From Lachnospiraceae bacterium (GTDB taxonomy: Bacteria > Bacillota > Clostridia > Lachnospirales > Lachnospiraceae), in assembly GCA_029005135.1 (NCBI GenBank), contig JAQXFO010000085.1, positions 18,867-82,866 on the forward strand: a DNA stretch of 64,000 bases, read 5' to 3'. A program made the translations under genes and the position numbers. Positions within the stretch are counted from its first letter, which is position 1. Each line of letters starts with the position of its first letter. Below, one piece after another: positions 1 through 9,210 of this stretch. Below the pieces are notes generated by a model. That model was not told where the DNA came from, ran no database searches, and was given only the letters and a program-made list of their open reading frames with translations.

Positions 1-1137
1 ATCCGTCCCACCAAGATTGCCATGAAGGCGATGCGGGAGGGAAAACATGAGGATGAGATATACCGGTATATGGCGGAGACTTATCTGACATCCCGGGAGA
101 AGATTTCGCTGGCCATGACGGTGGCCGGCAGGGAAAAAGCCCTGCTCGACACGCTGAAGCCGGGATGGGATCTTTATGTGGGGATCCCCTTCTGCCCGAG
201 CATCTGTTCCTACTGCACCTTTTCTTCCAGTCCCATCGGCCTGTGGGCATCGTCTCTGGATGCTTATCTGGAGGCTCTTGAGAAGGAACTTGACGCGGCT
301 GTCAGATGGGCGGCCGGGAGAGACGATTATCCGCTGCATACGATCTATATCGGCGGCGGTACGCCGACCTCCCTGGATCCGGCACACCTTGACCGGCTTC
401 TCGCCATGATCTGTGGGCGCTTTGATGCGGAGGCGGTATCGGAGTTTACCGTGGAAGCGGGCCGCCCCGATACGGTAACGCCGGAAAAGCTCAAGGTTCT
501 CCGCAGCTACCCGGTGACCCGCATATCGGTCAATCCCCAGACGATGAACGACCGGACCCTTGAGATCATCGGCCGGCGCCACACCGCCGCGCAGACGGAG
601 GCGGCCTTTGCGATGGCCCGCCGGGCCGGCTTTGACAATATCAACATGGATATGATCCTGGGACTGCCCAATGAGGAGCTGCCCGAGGTGACGGCGACCC
701 TTGACAGAATTCGCGCCCTCGGTCCGGAATCGCTGACGGTGCATTCGCTGGCCATGAAGCGGGCTTCCCGCCTGACGACGGCCTGGGAGCAGTACCGGAG
801 TCTGAGTTTCCACAACTCGGAACAGGTCATGACGCTGTCCCGCCGGGCTGCTGAGGCGATGGGCATGGCGCCTTACTATCTCTATCGCCAGAAAAACATG
901 AAGGGCAATCTGGAAAATGTCGGCTACGCCGTACCGGGCCGCGAATGCCTCTACAACATTCTGATTATGGAGGAATTCGACAGCATTATGGCCTGCGGCG
1001 CAGGGGCGTCCACGAAGGCAGTGACGCGTGCGGGCACGATCCGCCGCGTCGTCAATCCCAAGGATGTCAGGACTTATCTGACCCATATCGATGACCTGAT
1101 TGAGAAAAAACACGAAGCGGGATTATGGACATTTTAA
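1..1137 (+). CDS. hemZ: Coproporphyrinogen dehydrogenase HemZ-type radical SAM enzyme (5' end missing)
   Basis: The frame is open from base 1, so the N-terminus lies outside the window; 378 residues are visible, against roughly 490 expected for the family. The radical SAM cluster motif CPSICSYC follows GIPF, and a glycine-rich YIGGGTPTSL segment and a VGYAVPGRECLYN segment fit the HemZ/HemN group. Known members of the group are oxygen-independent coproporphyrinogen III dehydrogenases or related haem-handling proteins that use a 4Fe-4S cluster and SAM in the cytoplasm. HemZ, rather than HemN or HemW, is suggested by the RPTKIA segment before the radical SAM core and by the neighbours: hemZ followed by an HD protein and hisS is, as I recall, a common clostridial order. 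The stop overlaps the next start by 13 bases, so translation is probably coupled. Exact substrate is uncertain because many such anaerobes lack a full haem pathway. Confidence 0.88.
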   Translation: MRPTKIAMKAMREGKHEDEIYRYMAETYLTSREKISLAMTVAGREKALLDTLKPGWDLYVGIPFCPSICSYCTFSSSPIGLWASSLDAYLEALEKELDAAVRWAAGRDDYPLHTIYIGGGTPTSLDPAHLDRLLAMICGRFDAEAVSEFTVEAGRPDTVTPEKLKVLRSYPVTRISVNPQTMNDRTLEIIGRRHTAAQTEAAFAMARRAGFDNINMDMILGLPNEELPEVTATLDRIRALGPESLTVHSLAMKRASRLTTAWEQYRSLSFHNSEQVMTLSRRAAEAMGMAPYYLYRQKNMKGNLENVGYAVPGRECLYNILIMEEFDSIMACGAGASTKAVTRAGTIRRVVNPKDVRTYLTHIDDLIEKKHEAGLWTF

Positions 1138-1736
1138 ATAAAAGCGGTACTTTTACGGGCCGTATCGTCGATTATAATATCAGGGAGGAACTGGAGCACG
1201 GCATCTATGTCAGCAAGCTGGCCCGTGCGACGGCTCACGATATGCACCTTTCCCCGGCGATGGTCTACAATATCGCCCTGGCGGGCCTTCTCCATGATAT
1301 CGGCAAGCTGAAACTGGAGGAGGAGATGAAAGCGGAGCGGGAGAGCGGCTTTCTGGTGACGGAGGAAATCAAATACGTCCGCAGTCATGCCCGTCATTCC
1401 TTCAAGATCCTGGAGGAGCGAGGCTATCCGCTGGAGATCCTTGAGATCGTTCGCTACCACCATGAGAATTATGACGGAACCGGTTATCCGTCACATCTGA
1501 GGGGGGAAGAGATCCCCCTGGGCGCCCGCGTTGTCCGTGTCTGTGACGTCTTTGCCGCTTTGACGACAGACCGCCCCTACCGGCAGCGCTTTACCGTTGA
1601 AGATGCGATGCAGATGATGATCGATGAGTGTATGCATTACGATATGCAGGTTTTTCTGCATTTCCAGAGGCTGATACACCGTGTCGGCTCATCCTATCAA
1701 TATCATTTAAGTGAAGGAGATTTAACATGGCTTTGA
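1125..1736 (+). CDS. HD-GYP domain phosphohydrolase, stand-alone
   Basis: This 203-residue protein is nearly all one HD-GYP domain. HD metal ligands are at His57-Asp58 (LLHDIGK), and the extended GYP signature is HHENYDGTGYP at about 112-122, followed by the conserved segment ending DVFAALTTDRPYR. HD-GYP enzymes hydrolyse cyclic di-GMP or related cyclic dinucleotides using a bi- or tri-iron site. No receiver, PAS or membrane segment is present, so any sensing must come from a partner. It overlaps hemZ by 13 bases and hisS by 10, so all three are probably co-translated; a link between cyclic nucleotide turnover and haem or tRNA charging is only inference. Its true substrate cannot be told from sequence. 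Confidence 0.85.
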   Translation: MDILNKSGTFTGRIVDYNIREELEHGIYVSKLARATAHDMHLSPAMVYNIALAGLLHDIGKLKLEEEMKAERESGFLVTEEIKYVRSHARHSFKILEERGYPLEILEIVRYHHENYDGTGYPSHLRGEEIPLGARVVRVCDVFAALTTDRPYRQRFTVEDAMQMMIDECMHYDMQVFLHFQRLIHRVGSSYQYHLSEGDLTWL

Positions 1737-2914
1737 TCAAAAAACCGGTCAACGGGATGAAGGATATCCTGCCCGGCGAGATGGCTCTGCGGGAGTATGT
1801 GACGGGGATCATCCGCCGCATTTACACGGCCTACGGCTTTTCCTCGATTGAAACGCCGGCGGTCGAGCATATTGAGAATCTGCTGTCCAAGCAGGGCGGC
1901 GATAACGAAAAGCTGATCTTCAAGATCCTGAAGCGCGGCGAGAAGCTGCGTCTGGACACCGCCGAGACGGAGGCGGATGTGACGGATTCCGGCCTGCGCT
2001 ACGACCTGACTCTGCCGCTGTCCCGCTATTACGCCAATCATGCCGGCGAACTGCCGGCGCCCTTCAAAGCGCTGCAGATGGGACCCGTGTGGCGTGCAGA
2101 CAGACCGCAGAGAGGCCGTTTCCGTCAGTTTACCCAGTGCGATATCGATATTCTGGGTGAGGCGGACTGTACTGCCGAGGCTGAATTGATCCTGGCCATC
2201 GCCGATGTCCTGAGCGCTCTGGAATTCCACGGCTTCACTATCCGCATCAATGACCGGCGTCTCCTGAAGGATACGGCGGCCGAGGCCGGCTTCGACGAGA
2301 CGGATTATGACAGCGTCTTTATTACGCTGGACAAGATGGACAAGATCGGCCGGGACGGCGTCATCGCCGAGCTGACCGAAAAATTCTCCGAGGAGAAGGC
2401 CCTGCGTTATATGGCGGCCTTTGACCGCTCCGAACCCGGCTATGATCTGCCGAAGATTATGTCCCTTGTCAATGCACTGAAGCCGGAGGACTGCCACATC
2501 GCCTTCGATCCGACTCTTGTCCGCGGTATGTCCTATTACACCGGTCCGATCTTCGAGATCTCCGTCGATGAATTCGGCAGCTCCGTGGGCGGCGGCGGCC
2601 GCTACGACGGCATGATCGGCAAGTTCACGGGACAGCAGGTGCCGGCCGTCGGCTTCTCCATCGGCTTTGAACGCATCATCATGCTGCTGATGGAACGCGG
2701 CTTCCAGGTGCCGGGAGCCGCCGAAAAGACAGCCTTCCTGGTGGAAAAGGGCCAGTCGGCCGAGCAGCTGACGGCGATCTTCAGGGAAGCCGCTGCGCTG
2801 AGAGCGTCGGGCTGTGTTGTCTGTGTTTCTGTAATGAAGAAAAACCGCCGGTTCCAGAAGGAACAGCTGGCCGGTGAAGGCTATACGACGATAAAGGAGT
2901 ACTTCAATGGCTGA
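1727..2914 (+). CDS. hisS: Histidine--tRNA ligase, shortened C-terminus
   Basis: This class II synthetase charges tRNA-His. Motif 2 is around RGRFRQFTQCDIDILG, the histidine-specific segment reads RGMSYYTGPIFEI, and motif 3 is GGGGRYDGMIG followed by GFSIGFERI. At 395 residues it is about 25-30 shorter than usual HisRS. The loss is in the C-terminal anticodon-binding domain: after MKKNRRFQKEQL the chain ends at EYFNG, without the usual final strands and helix. HisZ, the HisG regulatory paralogue, is an alternative, but the intact histidine-specific motifs and the neighbouring aspS favour a true synthetase. The start lies 10 bases inside the HD-GYP gene behind GAAGGAGA; the end overlaps aspS by 8 bases. 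Confidence 0.9.
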   Translation: MALIKKPVNGMKDILPGEMALREYVTGIIRRIYTAYGFSSIETPAVEHIENLLSKQGGDNEKLIFKILKRGEKLRLDTAETEADVTDSGLRYDLTLPLSRYYANHAGELPAPFKALQMGPVWRADRPQRGRFRQFTQCDIDILGEADCTAEAELILAIADVLSALEFHGFTIRINDRRLLKDTAAEAGFDETDYDSVFITLDKMDKIGRDGVIAELTEKFSEEKALRYMAAFDRSEPGYDLPKIMSLVNALKPEDCHIAFDPTLVRGMSYYTGPIFEISVDEFGSSVGGGGRYDGMIGKFTGQQVPAVGFSIGFERIIMLLMERGFQVPGAAEKTAFLVEKGQSAEQLTAIFREAAALRASGCVVCVSVMKKNRRFQKEQLAGEGYTTIKEYFNG

Positions 2915-4757
2915 AAGTATGAAAGGTTTAAAACGGACCGCCCGATGCACCGAGATCACCGCGGAGTCGGCGGGCAGCGTCGTGACGCTGATGGGCTGGG
3001 TTGCCCGCAGCCGCAACAAAGGCGGCATCATTTTTGTTGATCTGCGTGACCGCTCCGGTCTGATGCAGGTTATCTTCGACAGCAGTCTGTGCGATGAGGC
3101 TGTCTTTGAAAAAGCCGGCCGTCTGCGTTCAGAATTTGTCATCGCCGTGACAGGCCGTGTCGAAAAGCGCAGCGGTGCCGTCAACACGGGTCTGAAGACC
3201 GGTGATATCGAAGTGATCGCCGACAGTCTGCGTATCCTCTCAGAATCCGAGACGCCGCCCTTCCTGGTGGAGGATGGTGTTAAGACGAAAGAGGAATTGC
3301 GTTTGAAATACCGTTTTCTGGATCTGAGACGACCGGAGATCCAGAAGAACCTGATCATGAGAAGCCGCATCACGAACAGTATCCGCCGTTTCCTTGAAAA
3401 TGAAGGCTTCCTGGAGATTGAGACCCCCTGTCTTATCAAGAGCACGCCCGAAGGCGCCCGTGATTATCTTGTCCCGAGCCGCGTCCATCAGGGCAGCTTC
3501 TACGCTCTGCCTCAGTCACCGCAGCTTTTCAAGCAGCTGCTGATGTGCTCCGGCTATGACCGTTATTTCCAGATCGCCCGCTGCTTCCGTGACGAGGATC
3601 TGCGTGCCGACCGTCAGCCGGAATTCACCCAGGTCGATATGGAATTGTCCTTCGTCGATATCGAAGATGTGCTGGATGTCAACACCCGCCTGCTGGGTGA
3701 ACTTTTGACGGAGCTGGCTGCCGATTATCAGAAGCTGCGTTTCCCGAAGGCCCTGGCCGAGGGCGTGGCCAAAGCCGCCGCCGGTATCCGTGAACACGGC
3801 ATTGAACGCATGACCTGGCAGACGGCCATGGATCTCTACGGTTCCGACAAGCCGGATCTGCGTTTTGATATGAAGATCGCTGATGTGACGGCGGCGACGC
3901 AGGACTGCGGCTTTGCCGTCTTTGCCGGCGCTTCGTCAGCCGGGCATGTGGTAAGAGGTCTTAATCTTAAGGGTCAGGCCGCCATGCCGCGCAAGCGCAT
4001 CGATAAACTGACCGAGACTGCCAGACTCTTTGGTGCGAAGGGCATGGCTTATCTTGCACTGCAGGAGGACGGTTCTGTCAAATCCTCTTTCGCCAAGTTT
4101 ATGTCTGAAGAGGATATGGCCCGTCTGTGTGAGGCGATGAAGGCCGAAAAGGGTGACCTTCTGGTCTTTGTTGCCGATAAGCTGAAGGTCGTCAGAAATG
4201 CCCTCGGCGCCATTCGTCTCGAGATGGGTGAGGAGATGGGCCTTATCGATCATAATGCCTTCCGTTTCGTCTGGATCACGGAATTTCCTCTGCTGGAATG
4301 GTCTGATGAAGAAAACCGTTTCATGGCGATGCATCATCCCTTCACGATGCCGATGGAAGAGGACTGGGACAAGATCGACAGCGATCCGGGTGCCGTCCGC
4401 GCGGAAGCCTACGATATCGTCCTCAACGGTACCGAGATCGGCGGCGGTTCCATCCGTATCCATCGCAACGATATCCAGGAGAAGATGCTGGAGGTGATCG
4501 GCTTTACGAAGGAACAGGCCAACAGCCAGTTCGGTTTCCTGCTGAATGCCTTCCGCTACGGTGTTCCGCCGCATGCCGGTCTGGCCTTTGGCCTTGACCG
4601 CCTGGTGATGATCCTGGTCGGTCGTGATTCCATTCGCGATGTCATGGCCTTCCCGAAGGTCAAGGATGCCTCCGATCTGATGACGGAAGCCCCCGGCACC
4701 GTCGATGAGAAGCAGCTTCGGGAACTGGGGCTGGCCATCAGCATAACAGAAGAATAA
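2907..4757 (+). CDS. aspS: Aspartate--tRNA ligase, bacterial type with GAD domain
   Basis: The 616-residue protein has the bacterial AspRS layout. An OB-fold anticodon domain (VTLMGWVARSRNKGGIIFVDLRD) comes first, then the class II core with motif 2 (RYFQIARCFRDEDLRADRQPEF). A GAD insertion at about 290-420 marks the bacterial form, and motif 3 is GLAFGLDRLVMI. It charges tRNA-Asp in the cytoplasm; whether it also charges tRNA-Asn cannot be judged here. The start is placed at 2907 because AAAGGAG sits seven bases upstream; a second in-frame ATG four codons later is less well spaced. It overlaps hisS and ends the hemZ-HD-hisS-aspS transcription unit, with a hairpin downstream. Confidence 0.96.
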   Translation: MAESMKGLKRTARCTEITAESAGSVVTLMGWVARSRNKGGIIFVDLRDRSGLMQVIFDSSLCDEAVFEKAGRLRSEFVIAVTGRVEKRSGAVNTGLKTGDIEVIADSLRILSESETPPFLVEDGVKTKEELRLKYRFLDLRRPEIQKNLIMRSRITNSIRRFLENEGFLEIETPCLIKSTPEGARDYLVPSRVHQGSFYALPQSPQLFKQLLMCSGYDRYFQIARCFRDEDLRADRQPEFTQVDMELSFVDIEDVLDVNTRLLGELLTELAADYQKLRFPKALAEGVAKAAAGIREHGIERMTWQTAMDLYGSDKPDLRFDMKIADVTAATQDCGFAVFAGASSAGHVVRGLNLKGQAAMPRKRIDKLTETARLFGAKGMAYLALQEDGSVKSSFAKFMSEEDMARLCEAMKAEKGDLLVFVADKLKVVRNALGAIRLEMGEEMGLIDHNAFRFVWITEFPLLEWSDEENRFMAMHHPFTMPMEEDWDKIDSDPGAVRAEAYDIVLNGTEIGGGSIRIHRNDIQEKMLEVIGFTKEQANSQFGFLLNAFRYGVPPHAGLAFGLDRLVMILVGRDSIRDVMAFPKVKDASDLMTEAPGTVDEKQLRELGLAISITEE

Positions 4758-4766
4758 GACACCCGG

Positions 4767-4813
4767 CATCCCGGGCGGGATCGTCGGATTCCGACCGGGA
4801 TGTCCTGATTTTT
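4767..4813 (+). terminator. Hairpin with short T tract between aspS and argS
   Basis: Arms CATCCCGG (4767-4774) and CCGGGATG (4795-4802) pair perfectly, with a small inner hairpin TCGG-ATT-CCGA possible, then a T-rich GATTTTT. It may end the aspS unit or attenuate into argS. The T tract is modest, so read-through is likely. Confidence 0.5.
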
Positions 4814-4835
4814 GAAAAGAAGAGGAACTGACACT

Positions 4836-6584
4836 ATGGAACTGACACAGGTATTATCGGATGTATTAAAGGAAGCCTTTACCGCAGCCGGCTACGATGC
4901 CGCCTATGCCCAGGTCAAGGTCTCAGACCGTCCCGACCTCTGCGAATTTCAGTGCAACGGCGCCATGGCGGCAGCCAAGGCCTACCATAAGGCCCCGTTT
5001 ATGATCGCGGATGATGTGCTGAAGCATCTGCCTGAAAATGACTGCATCGGCAGGATCGAGGTCGTCAAGCCGGGCTTTATCAACATCGACAGCGATCCCG
5101 CCTACATCAGCCGCAGTCTGTCATCCCTGTACGGCAGCGGTGAGACACCGATCCCGCAGGCCGCGAAGCCCCGCCGGATCGTCATTGACTACGGCGGACC
5201 GAATGTGGCCAAGCCCCTCCATGTCGGACATCTGCGCTCGGCCGTTATCGGCGAGTCTATCAAGCGTATTCTCCGTGCCGTCGGCCACGAGGTCCTGGGC
5301 GATGTCCATCTGGGTGACTGGGGTCTCCAGATGGGACTTATCATGACGGAAGTCAGGGAACGCCAGCCGGATCTTATTTATTTCGATGAATCCTACGAGG
5401 GCGATTATCCGGAAGAAGCTCCCTTCACCATCAGCGAACTGGAGGAGATCTATCCGGCGGCTTCGGCCAGATCCAAGGAAGACGAGGCCTACAAGGCCCG
5501 CGCCATGGAGGCCACCCACAAGCTGCAGATGGGCGTCCGCGGCTACCGCGCGCTCTGGGAACGTATCATGGCGATCTCCATCGCCGATCTGAAGAAGAAT
5601 TATCAGAAGCTGGATGTCACCTTCGACCTGTGGAAGGCCGAGTCCGATGCCCAGCCCTATATTCCGGATATGGTGACGTATCTCAAGGACGGCGGCTATG
5701 CTCACTATGATCAGGGAGCTCTGGTGATCGACGTGGCGGAGGAGACCGACACGGCTGTGATCCCGCCCTGCATGGTGCTGAAGTCCGATGGGGCCTCTCT
5801 TTACAACACCACCGACCTGGCCACGATCGTGGAGCGTATGAAGCTGTTCGATCCCGACGAGATCATCTATGTCGTCGACAAGCGCCAGTCCCTGTATTTC
5901 ACCCAGATCTTCCGTGCTGCCCGCAAGGCGCACCTGGTGAAGGAGGAGACGGGTCTTCGCCACATCGGCTTCGGCACGATGAACGGCAGGGACGGCAAGC
6001 CTTTCAAGACCCGCGCCGGCGGTGTCATGCGTCTGGAGACGCTGCTTCAGAACATCTACGATGAGATGGAAAAGAAGATCAGCGAGAACCGGAATGTGAA
6101 GGAAGACGATGCCCGCACCACAGCGGCGATCGTCGGCCTGTCTGCCGTCAAGTACGGAGACCTGTCCAATCAGGCCTCGAAGGATTATATCTTTGATGTT
6201 GATAAGTTCACCTCCTTCGAGGGCAATACCGGTCCGTATATCCTCTATACGATCGTCCGGATCAAGTCGATCCTGGCCAAATACGGCGCCGAAGGCGGCA
6301 CCCTTCTGCCGCCGGCCTCCCGCGAGGAGAAGGATCTGATGCTGGCGCTGACGGATTTCGGTTCGGTCATTGCCGATGCCGCTGAGAACATGGCACCGCA
6401 CCGTATCTGTGCCTACATTTTCCGGACGGCCAACGAATTCAACCGTTTCTATCATGAGACACATATCCTGACAGAGGAAGACAAGGCCCGTCAGGCCTCC
6501 TGGATCACTCTTCTGGATATGACAAAGCGTGTTCTGGAAACTTGTATCGACCTTCTCGGCTTCAAGGCTCCGGAGCATATGTAA
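4836..6584 (+). CDS. argS: Arginine--tRNA ligase
   Basis: The 582-residue protein charges tRNA-Arg. It has the N-terminal additional domain typical of ArgRS, then the class I nucleotide motif as GPNVAKPLHVGHLRS (HIGH equivalent HVGH). The KMSK region is replaced by GKPFKTRAGG, a variant known in many bacterial ArgRS. The C-terminal DALR-type anticodon domain is seen around ANEFNRFYHETHIL. The start is set at the ATG at 4836 because AGAGGA lies nine bases upstream; a TTG at 4812 would add eight residues but lacks a ribosome site. It follows the hairpin after aspS, forming a run of three synthetase genes. Confidence 0.95.
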   Translation: MELTQVLSDVLKEAFTAAGYDAAYAQVKVSDRPDLCEFQCNGAMAAAKAYHKAPFMIADDVLKHLPENDCIGRIEVVKPGFINIDSDPAYISRSLSSLYGSGETPIPQAAKPRRIVIDYGGPNVAKPLHVGHLRSAVIGESIKRILRAVGHEVLGDVHLGDWGLQMGLIMTEVRERQPDLIYFDESYEGDYPEEAPFTISELEEIYPAASARSKEDEAYKARAMEATHKLQMGVRGYRALWERIMAISIADLKKNYQKLDVTFDLWKAESDAQPYIPDMVTYLKDGGYAHYDQGALVIDVAEETDTAVIPPCMVLKSDGASLYNTTDLATIVERMKLFDPDEIIYVVDKRQSLYFTQIFRAARKAHLVKEETGLRHIGFGTMNGRDGKPFKTRAGGVMRLETLLQNIYDEMEKKISENRNVKEDDARTTAAIVGLSAVKYGDLSNQASKDYIFDVDKFTSFEGNTGPYILYTIVRIKSILAKYGAEGGTLLPPASREEKDLMLALTDFGSVIADAAENMAPHRICAYIFRTANEFNRFYHETHILTEEDKARQASWITLLDMTKRVLETCIDLLGFKAPEHM

Positions 6585-6599
6585 GGATTTGATTCTGTT

Positions 6600-7658
6600 A
6601 TGAAGAAAAAGAAAACACGCCGCCAGATTCTCCGTGAGAGACAGATGACCGCCATGCTCATCCTCGGCATTCTCCTCATTGTCACCGTGATCGGCGTCGT
6701 GATCGGGACTAAGATCGGCGCCGGCCGCCGGTCCGAGATCGCGGCAAAGGAACAGGAGGCGATCGAAGCGCAGGCCGAAGAGGAGGCTGCGCGCCGCCGG
6801 GAGGAAGAGGCCAGGCAGAGTGCCGCCGAAGAAGCCTCCCGCGCCGAAGCCGAAGACCAGGCAAGGCAGCAGGATCATACGGAGACGCAGCAGCTCCTGG
6901 CGGAACAGACGAAGGCAGCCAACAAGGAGAAGGCGGAACAGCTTAAGCTTCTGGCCGCCGCCGGTATCGCTGACGTTTCGGCTTATGCGGTATCTCAGAT
7001 CGCGCCGCCCCAGGAGGTAACGCCTTCCCATGTGGTCTGTATCGATGCCGGCCACGAGCGCGTGGATCTGCTGGAGCAGGAACCAAACGCCCCGGGCTCC
7101 GATGTGATGAAGCAGAAGGTTTCCAGCGGTACCTACGGCAATGCCTCGGGTCTTGAGGAATACGAACTGAATCTGATGGTGGCTTTGAAGCTGCAGGCGG
7201 TCCTGGAAAGCCGCGGCTATCAGGTCATCATGACACGAACCGACCACGAGGTGCAGCTGAGCAACATTGACCGCGCCGAGATTGCCAATATGTCCGGCGC
7301 CGAGATCATGGTACGTATTCACGCCAACAGTGTCGACGATACCGCCGTGACGGGGGCCCTGACCTTTGGTCCCGGCAATGACAACGCTTACCTATCAGCT
7401 GAGCTGATTGCGGAAAGCATTCGTCTCGGCACCGACATCATCAACGCCTTCTGTACCGCTACCGGTGCAAACAACCGCGGTTACTGCGCCGACAACACTC
7501 TGACGGGCGTGAACTGGACACAGATACCCTGTACGTATATCGAGATGGGCTTTATGTCGAATCCGGATGAGGACCTTCTTATGGCCGATGACGGTTATCA
7601 GAACCGGATGGCCGAAGGCATCGCCAATGGTATCGACGCGTTTTTTGCGGGGAATTGA
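6600..7658 (+). CDS. Membrane-anchored N-acetylmuramoyl-L-alanine amidase (Amidase_3)
   Basis: This enzyme cleaves the bond between N-acetylmuramic acid and the stem peptide of peptidoglycan. Residues 1-15 are highly basic, about 18-40 form a membrane segment, and about 43-118 are a Glu/Ala/Arg-rich predicted coiled coil. The catalytic domain starts near 143. Zinc ligands appear at His152 (IDAGHE), Glu186 or Glu187 (SGLEEYEL) and His241 (RIHANS), with the catalytic glutamate at Glu315 (YIEMGFMSNP). The coiled coil could act as an inhibitory or partner-binding arm, as in EnvC/FtsX-type control; that is inference. It lies 15 bases after argS, and the next gene starts one base after its stop. 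Confidence 0.9.
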   Translation: MKKKKTRRQILRERQMTAMLILGILLIVTVIGVVIGTKIGAGRRSEIAAKEQEAIEAQAEEEAARRREEEARQSAAEEASRAEAEDQARQQDHTETQQLLAEQTKAANKEKAEQLKLLAAAGIADVSAYAVSQIAPPQEVTPSHVVCIDAGHERVDLLEQEPNAPGSDVMKQKVSSGTYGNASGLEEYELNLMVALKLQAVLESRGYQVIMTRTDHEVQLSNIDRAEIANMSGAEIMVRIHANSVDDTAVTGALTFGPGNDNAYLSAELIAESIRLGTDIINAFCTATGANNRGYCADNTLTGVNWTQIPCTYIEMGFMSNPDEDLLMADDGYQNRMAEGIANGIDAFFAGN

Positions 7659-7659
7659 T

Positions 7660-9210
7660 ATGACCTGGTCTGCAGTATTATTTGATCTTGACGGCACGCT
7701 CACGGATTCCGGTGAGGGGATCCGCCGCAGTGTGGCCTACGCTCTGGAGAAAATGGGCCGGCCGCCGCTTTCGGAAGCTGAACTTAACAGTTTCATAGGC
7801 CCGCCGCTGAAGGATGCCTTCAGGGACTATGCCGGCATGACGGCGGAAGAAGCGGAAGAAGCCATCGGTTTCTACCGGGAGCGCTATGTTGATACCGGTC
7901 TCTATGAAAACGAAATCTATCCGGGCATCAAAGCCTGTCTGGACCGGCTCCGAGAGGACGGTATGATCCTGGGTGTGGCTTCCTGCAAGCCCGAGCCGAT
8001 GGTGAAGGCGGTGCTGGCACATTTTGGTCTGGATGCTTATTTTTCCGTCATGACCGGCAGCCTGATGGACGGCAGCCGCGCCTCCAAGCAGGAGGTGATC
8101 GAAACCGCCCTTCGGGAACTGGGCCTTGATGAACACCGGCCATCGGTTGTCTATGTCGGTGACCGCAAATACGATGCTGCCGGTGCCCGGGCCTGCGGTC
8201 TTGCGTGCATCGGTGCTCTCTGGGGCTACGGCAGCTTCGATGAGCTGGCTGCCGAGAAAACGCTCTACATCGCGGCGGATCCGTCGCGGGCCGCTGCTTT
8301 AATCGAAGAAGAAAATGCCGGCCCGCCCCGTCAGAAGAGACGTCAGTCAGCGCCGTCAGCAAGAGAAACGGTGCCGTCGACGGTGGGACAGAACCGGGAT
8401 GCGCTGCCGCTGATGCTCTGGCGCGTGCTGTACCCGATGCTGCTCTATGTGATGATGATACAGGCCTGCGTCTTTGCGGCGGTGGCTGTCATTGAGCTTG
8501 TCTCAGTCCTGATCGGGATGCCGTCCCTTTCCCTGATGCTGGATGATATGGGGATTCTTCTGGCGGTGCAGGGCCTGGCGGCGGTGCTGTCAGGGCCGAT
8601 CCTGTACCTTTTTATGAAGCAGGACGATGCGAAACGCTGCCTGGGAGGGCGTTATCGCTTCGGTCCGATGCCGAAAAAGGTCTGTACCCCGGCCGAATGG
8701 GTTGCTGCGTCGGTGCTGACGGTGACCTTTGGCATGGTCGTCAGCCTTATCCTGTCCCTCCTTCAGCTGCCCTTTTTCGATCAGGGCTTTCAGGAAGTCA
8801 ATGACACGCTGTCGGGAGCGGCGATCCCCATTCAGATCTTCGCGGTCTGCCTTGTCTGCCCGATCTGTGAGGAACTGATCTTCCGGGGACTGGTGCAGCG
8901 GCGCATACGCGATTATGCGGGGCCGAAAAAGGCCATCATCCTGTCAGCGCTTCTGTTCGGTATCTATCACATGAACCTGACTCAGGGGCTTTTTGCTTTT
9001 GCGGTGGGTATCCTGCTGGCAGTCATGTATGAAAAATACGGCGATCTGCGCCCGGTGCTGCTGATGCACATCGCCAACAACACCTGGAACACGCTGATCA
9101 CGTATATCGACATCCCCATAAGTCCCGTCATTTTCTACGGTCTGGTGATTCTGGTGACGGTGTTTCTGATGATCTATTTCTTTGCCAGGGACCGTCTGGG
9201 AAATGCCTGA
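7660..9210 (+). CDS. HAD phosphatase fused to a CPBP intramembrane protease
   Basis: One 516-residue frame carries two domains usually found apart. Residues 1-215 are a phosphoglycolate-phosphatase-like HAD domain with Asp9/Asp11 (FDLDGTLTDS), a VASCKPEP segment and YVGDRKYDAAGA. A proline/arginine-rich linker of about 30 residues follows. The rest is multi-spanning membrane protein ending in a CPBP (Abi/CAAX protease-like) domain with EELIFRG (Glu404-Glu405), FGIYH (His437) and MHIANN (His470). HAD enzymes remove phosphate from small metabolites; CPBP proteins are glutamate/histidine membrane proteases often tied to peptide maturation or bacteriocin immunity. All key residues of both parts are present. 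The start is one base after the amidase stop with no separate ribosome site, suggesting coupling. Confidence 0.85.
   Translation: MTWSAVLFDLDGTLTDSGEGIRRSVAYALEKMGRPPLSEAELNSFIGPPLKDAFRDYAGMTAEEAEEAIGFYRERYVDTGLYENEIYPGIKACLDRLREDGMILGVASCKPEPMVKAVLAHFGLDAYFSVMTGSLMDGSRASKQEVIETALRELGLDEHRPSVVYVGDRKYDAAGARACGLACIGALWGYGSFDELAAEKTLYIAADPSRAAALIEEENAGPPRQKRRQSAPSARETVPSTVGQNRDALPLMLWRVLYPMLLYVMMIQACVFAAVAVIELVSVLIGMPSLSLMLDDMGILLAVQGLAAVLSGPILYLFMKQDDAKRCLGGRYRFGPMPKKVCTPAEWVAASVLTVTFGMVVSLILSLLQLPFFDQGFQEVNDTLSGAAIPIQIFAVCLVCPICEELIFRGLVQRRIRDYAGPKKAIILSALLFGIYHMNLTQGLFAFAVGILLAVMYEKYGDLRPVLLMHIANNTWNTLITYIDIPISPVIFYGLVILVTVFLMIYFFARDRLGNA

Noticed and set aside
5980..6020. Loss of the KMSK motif in ArgRS as a defect
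   Set aside because: Many bacterial ArgRS lack canonical KMSK and carry this GKPFKTRAGG-type form; the enzyme looks functional.
5121..7322. Very long open frame on the minus strand opposite argS and the amidase gene
   Set aside because: It mirrors the codon bias of two well-supported plus-strand genes, has no ribosome site and no recognisable motif. Similar long antisense frames occur opposite hisS/aspS, nifJ, ade, the phosphohexomutase and others for the same reason.
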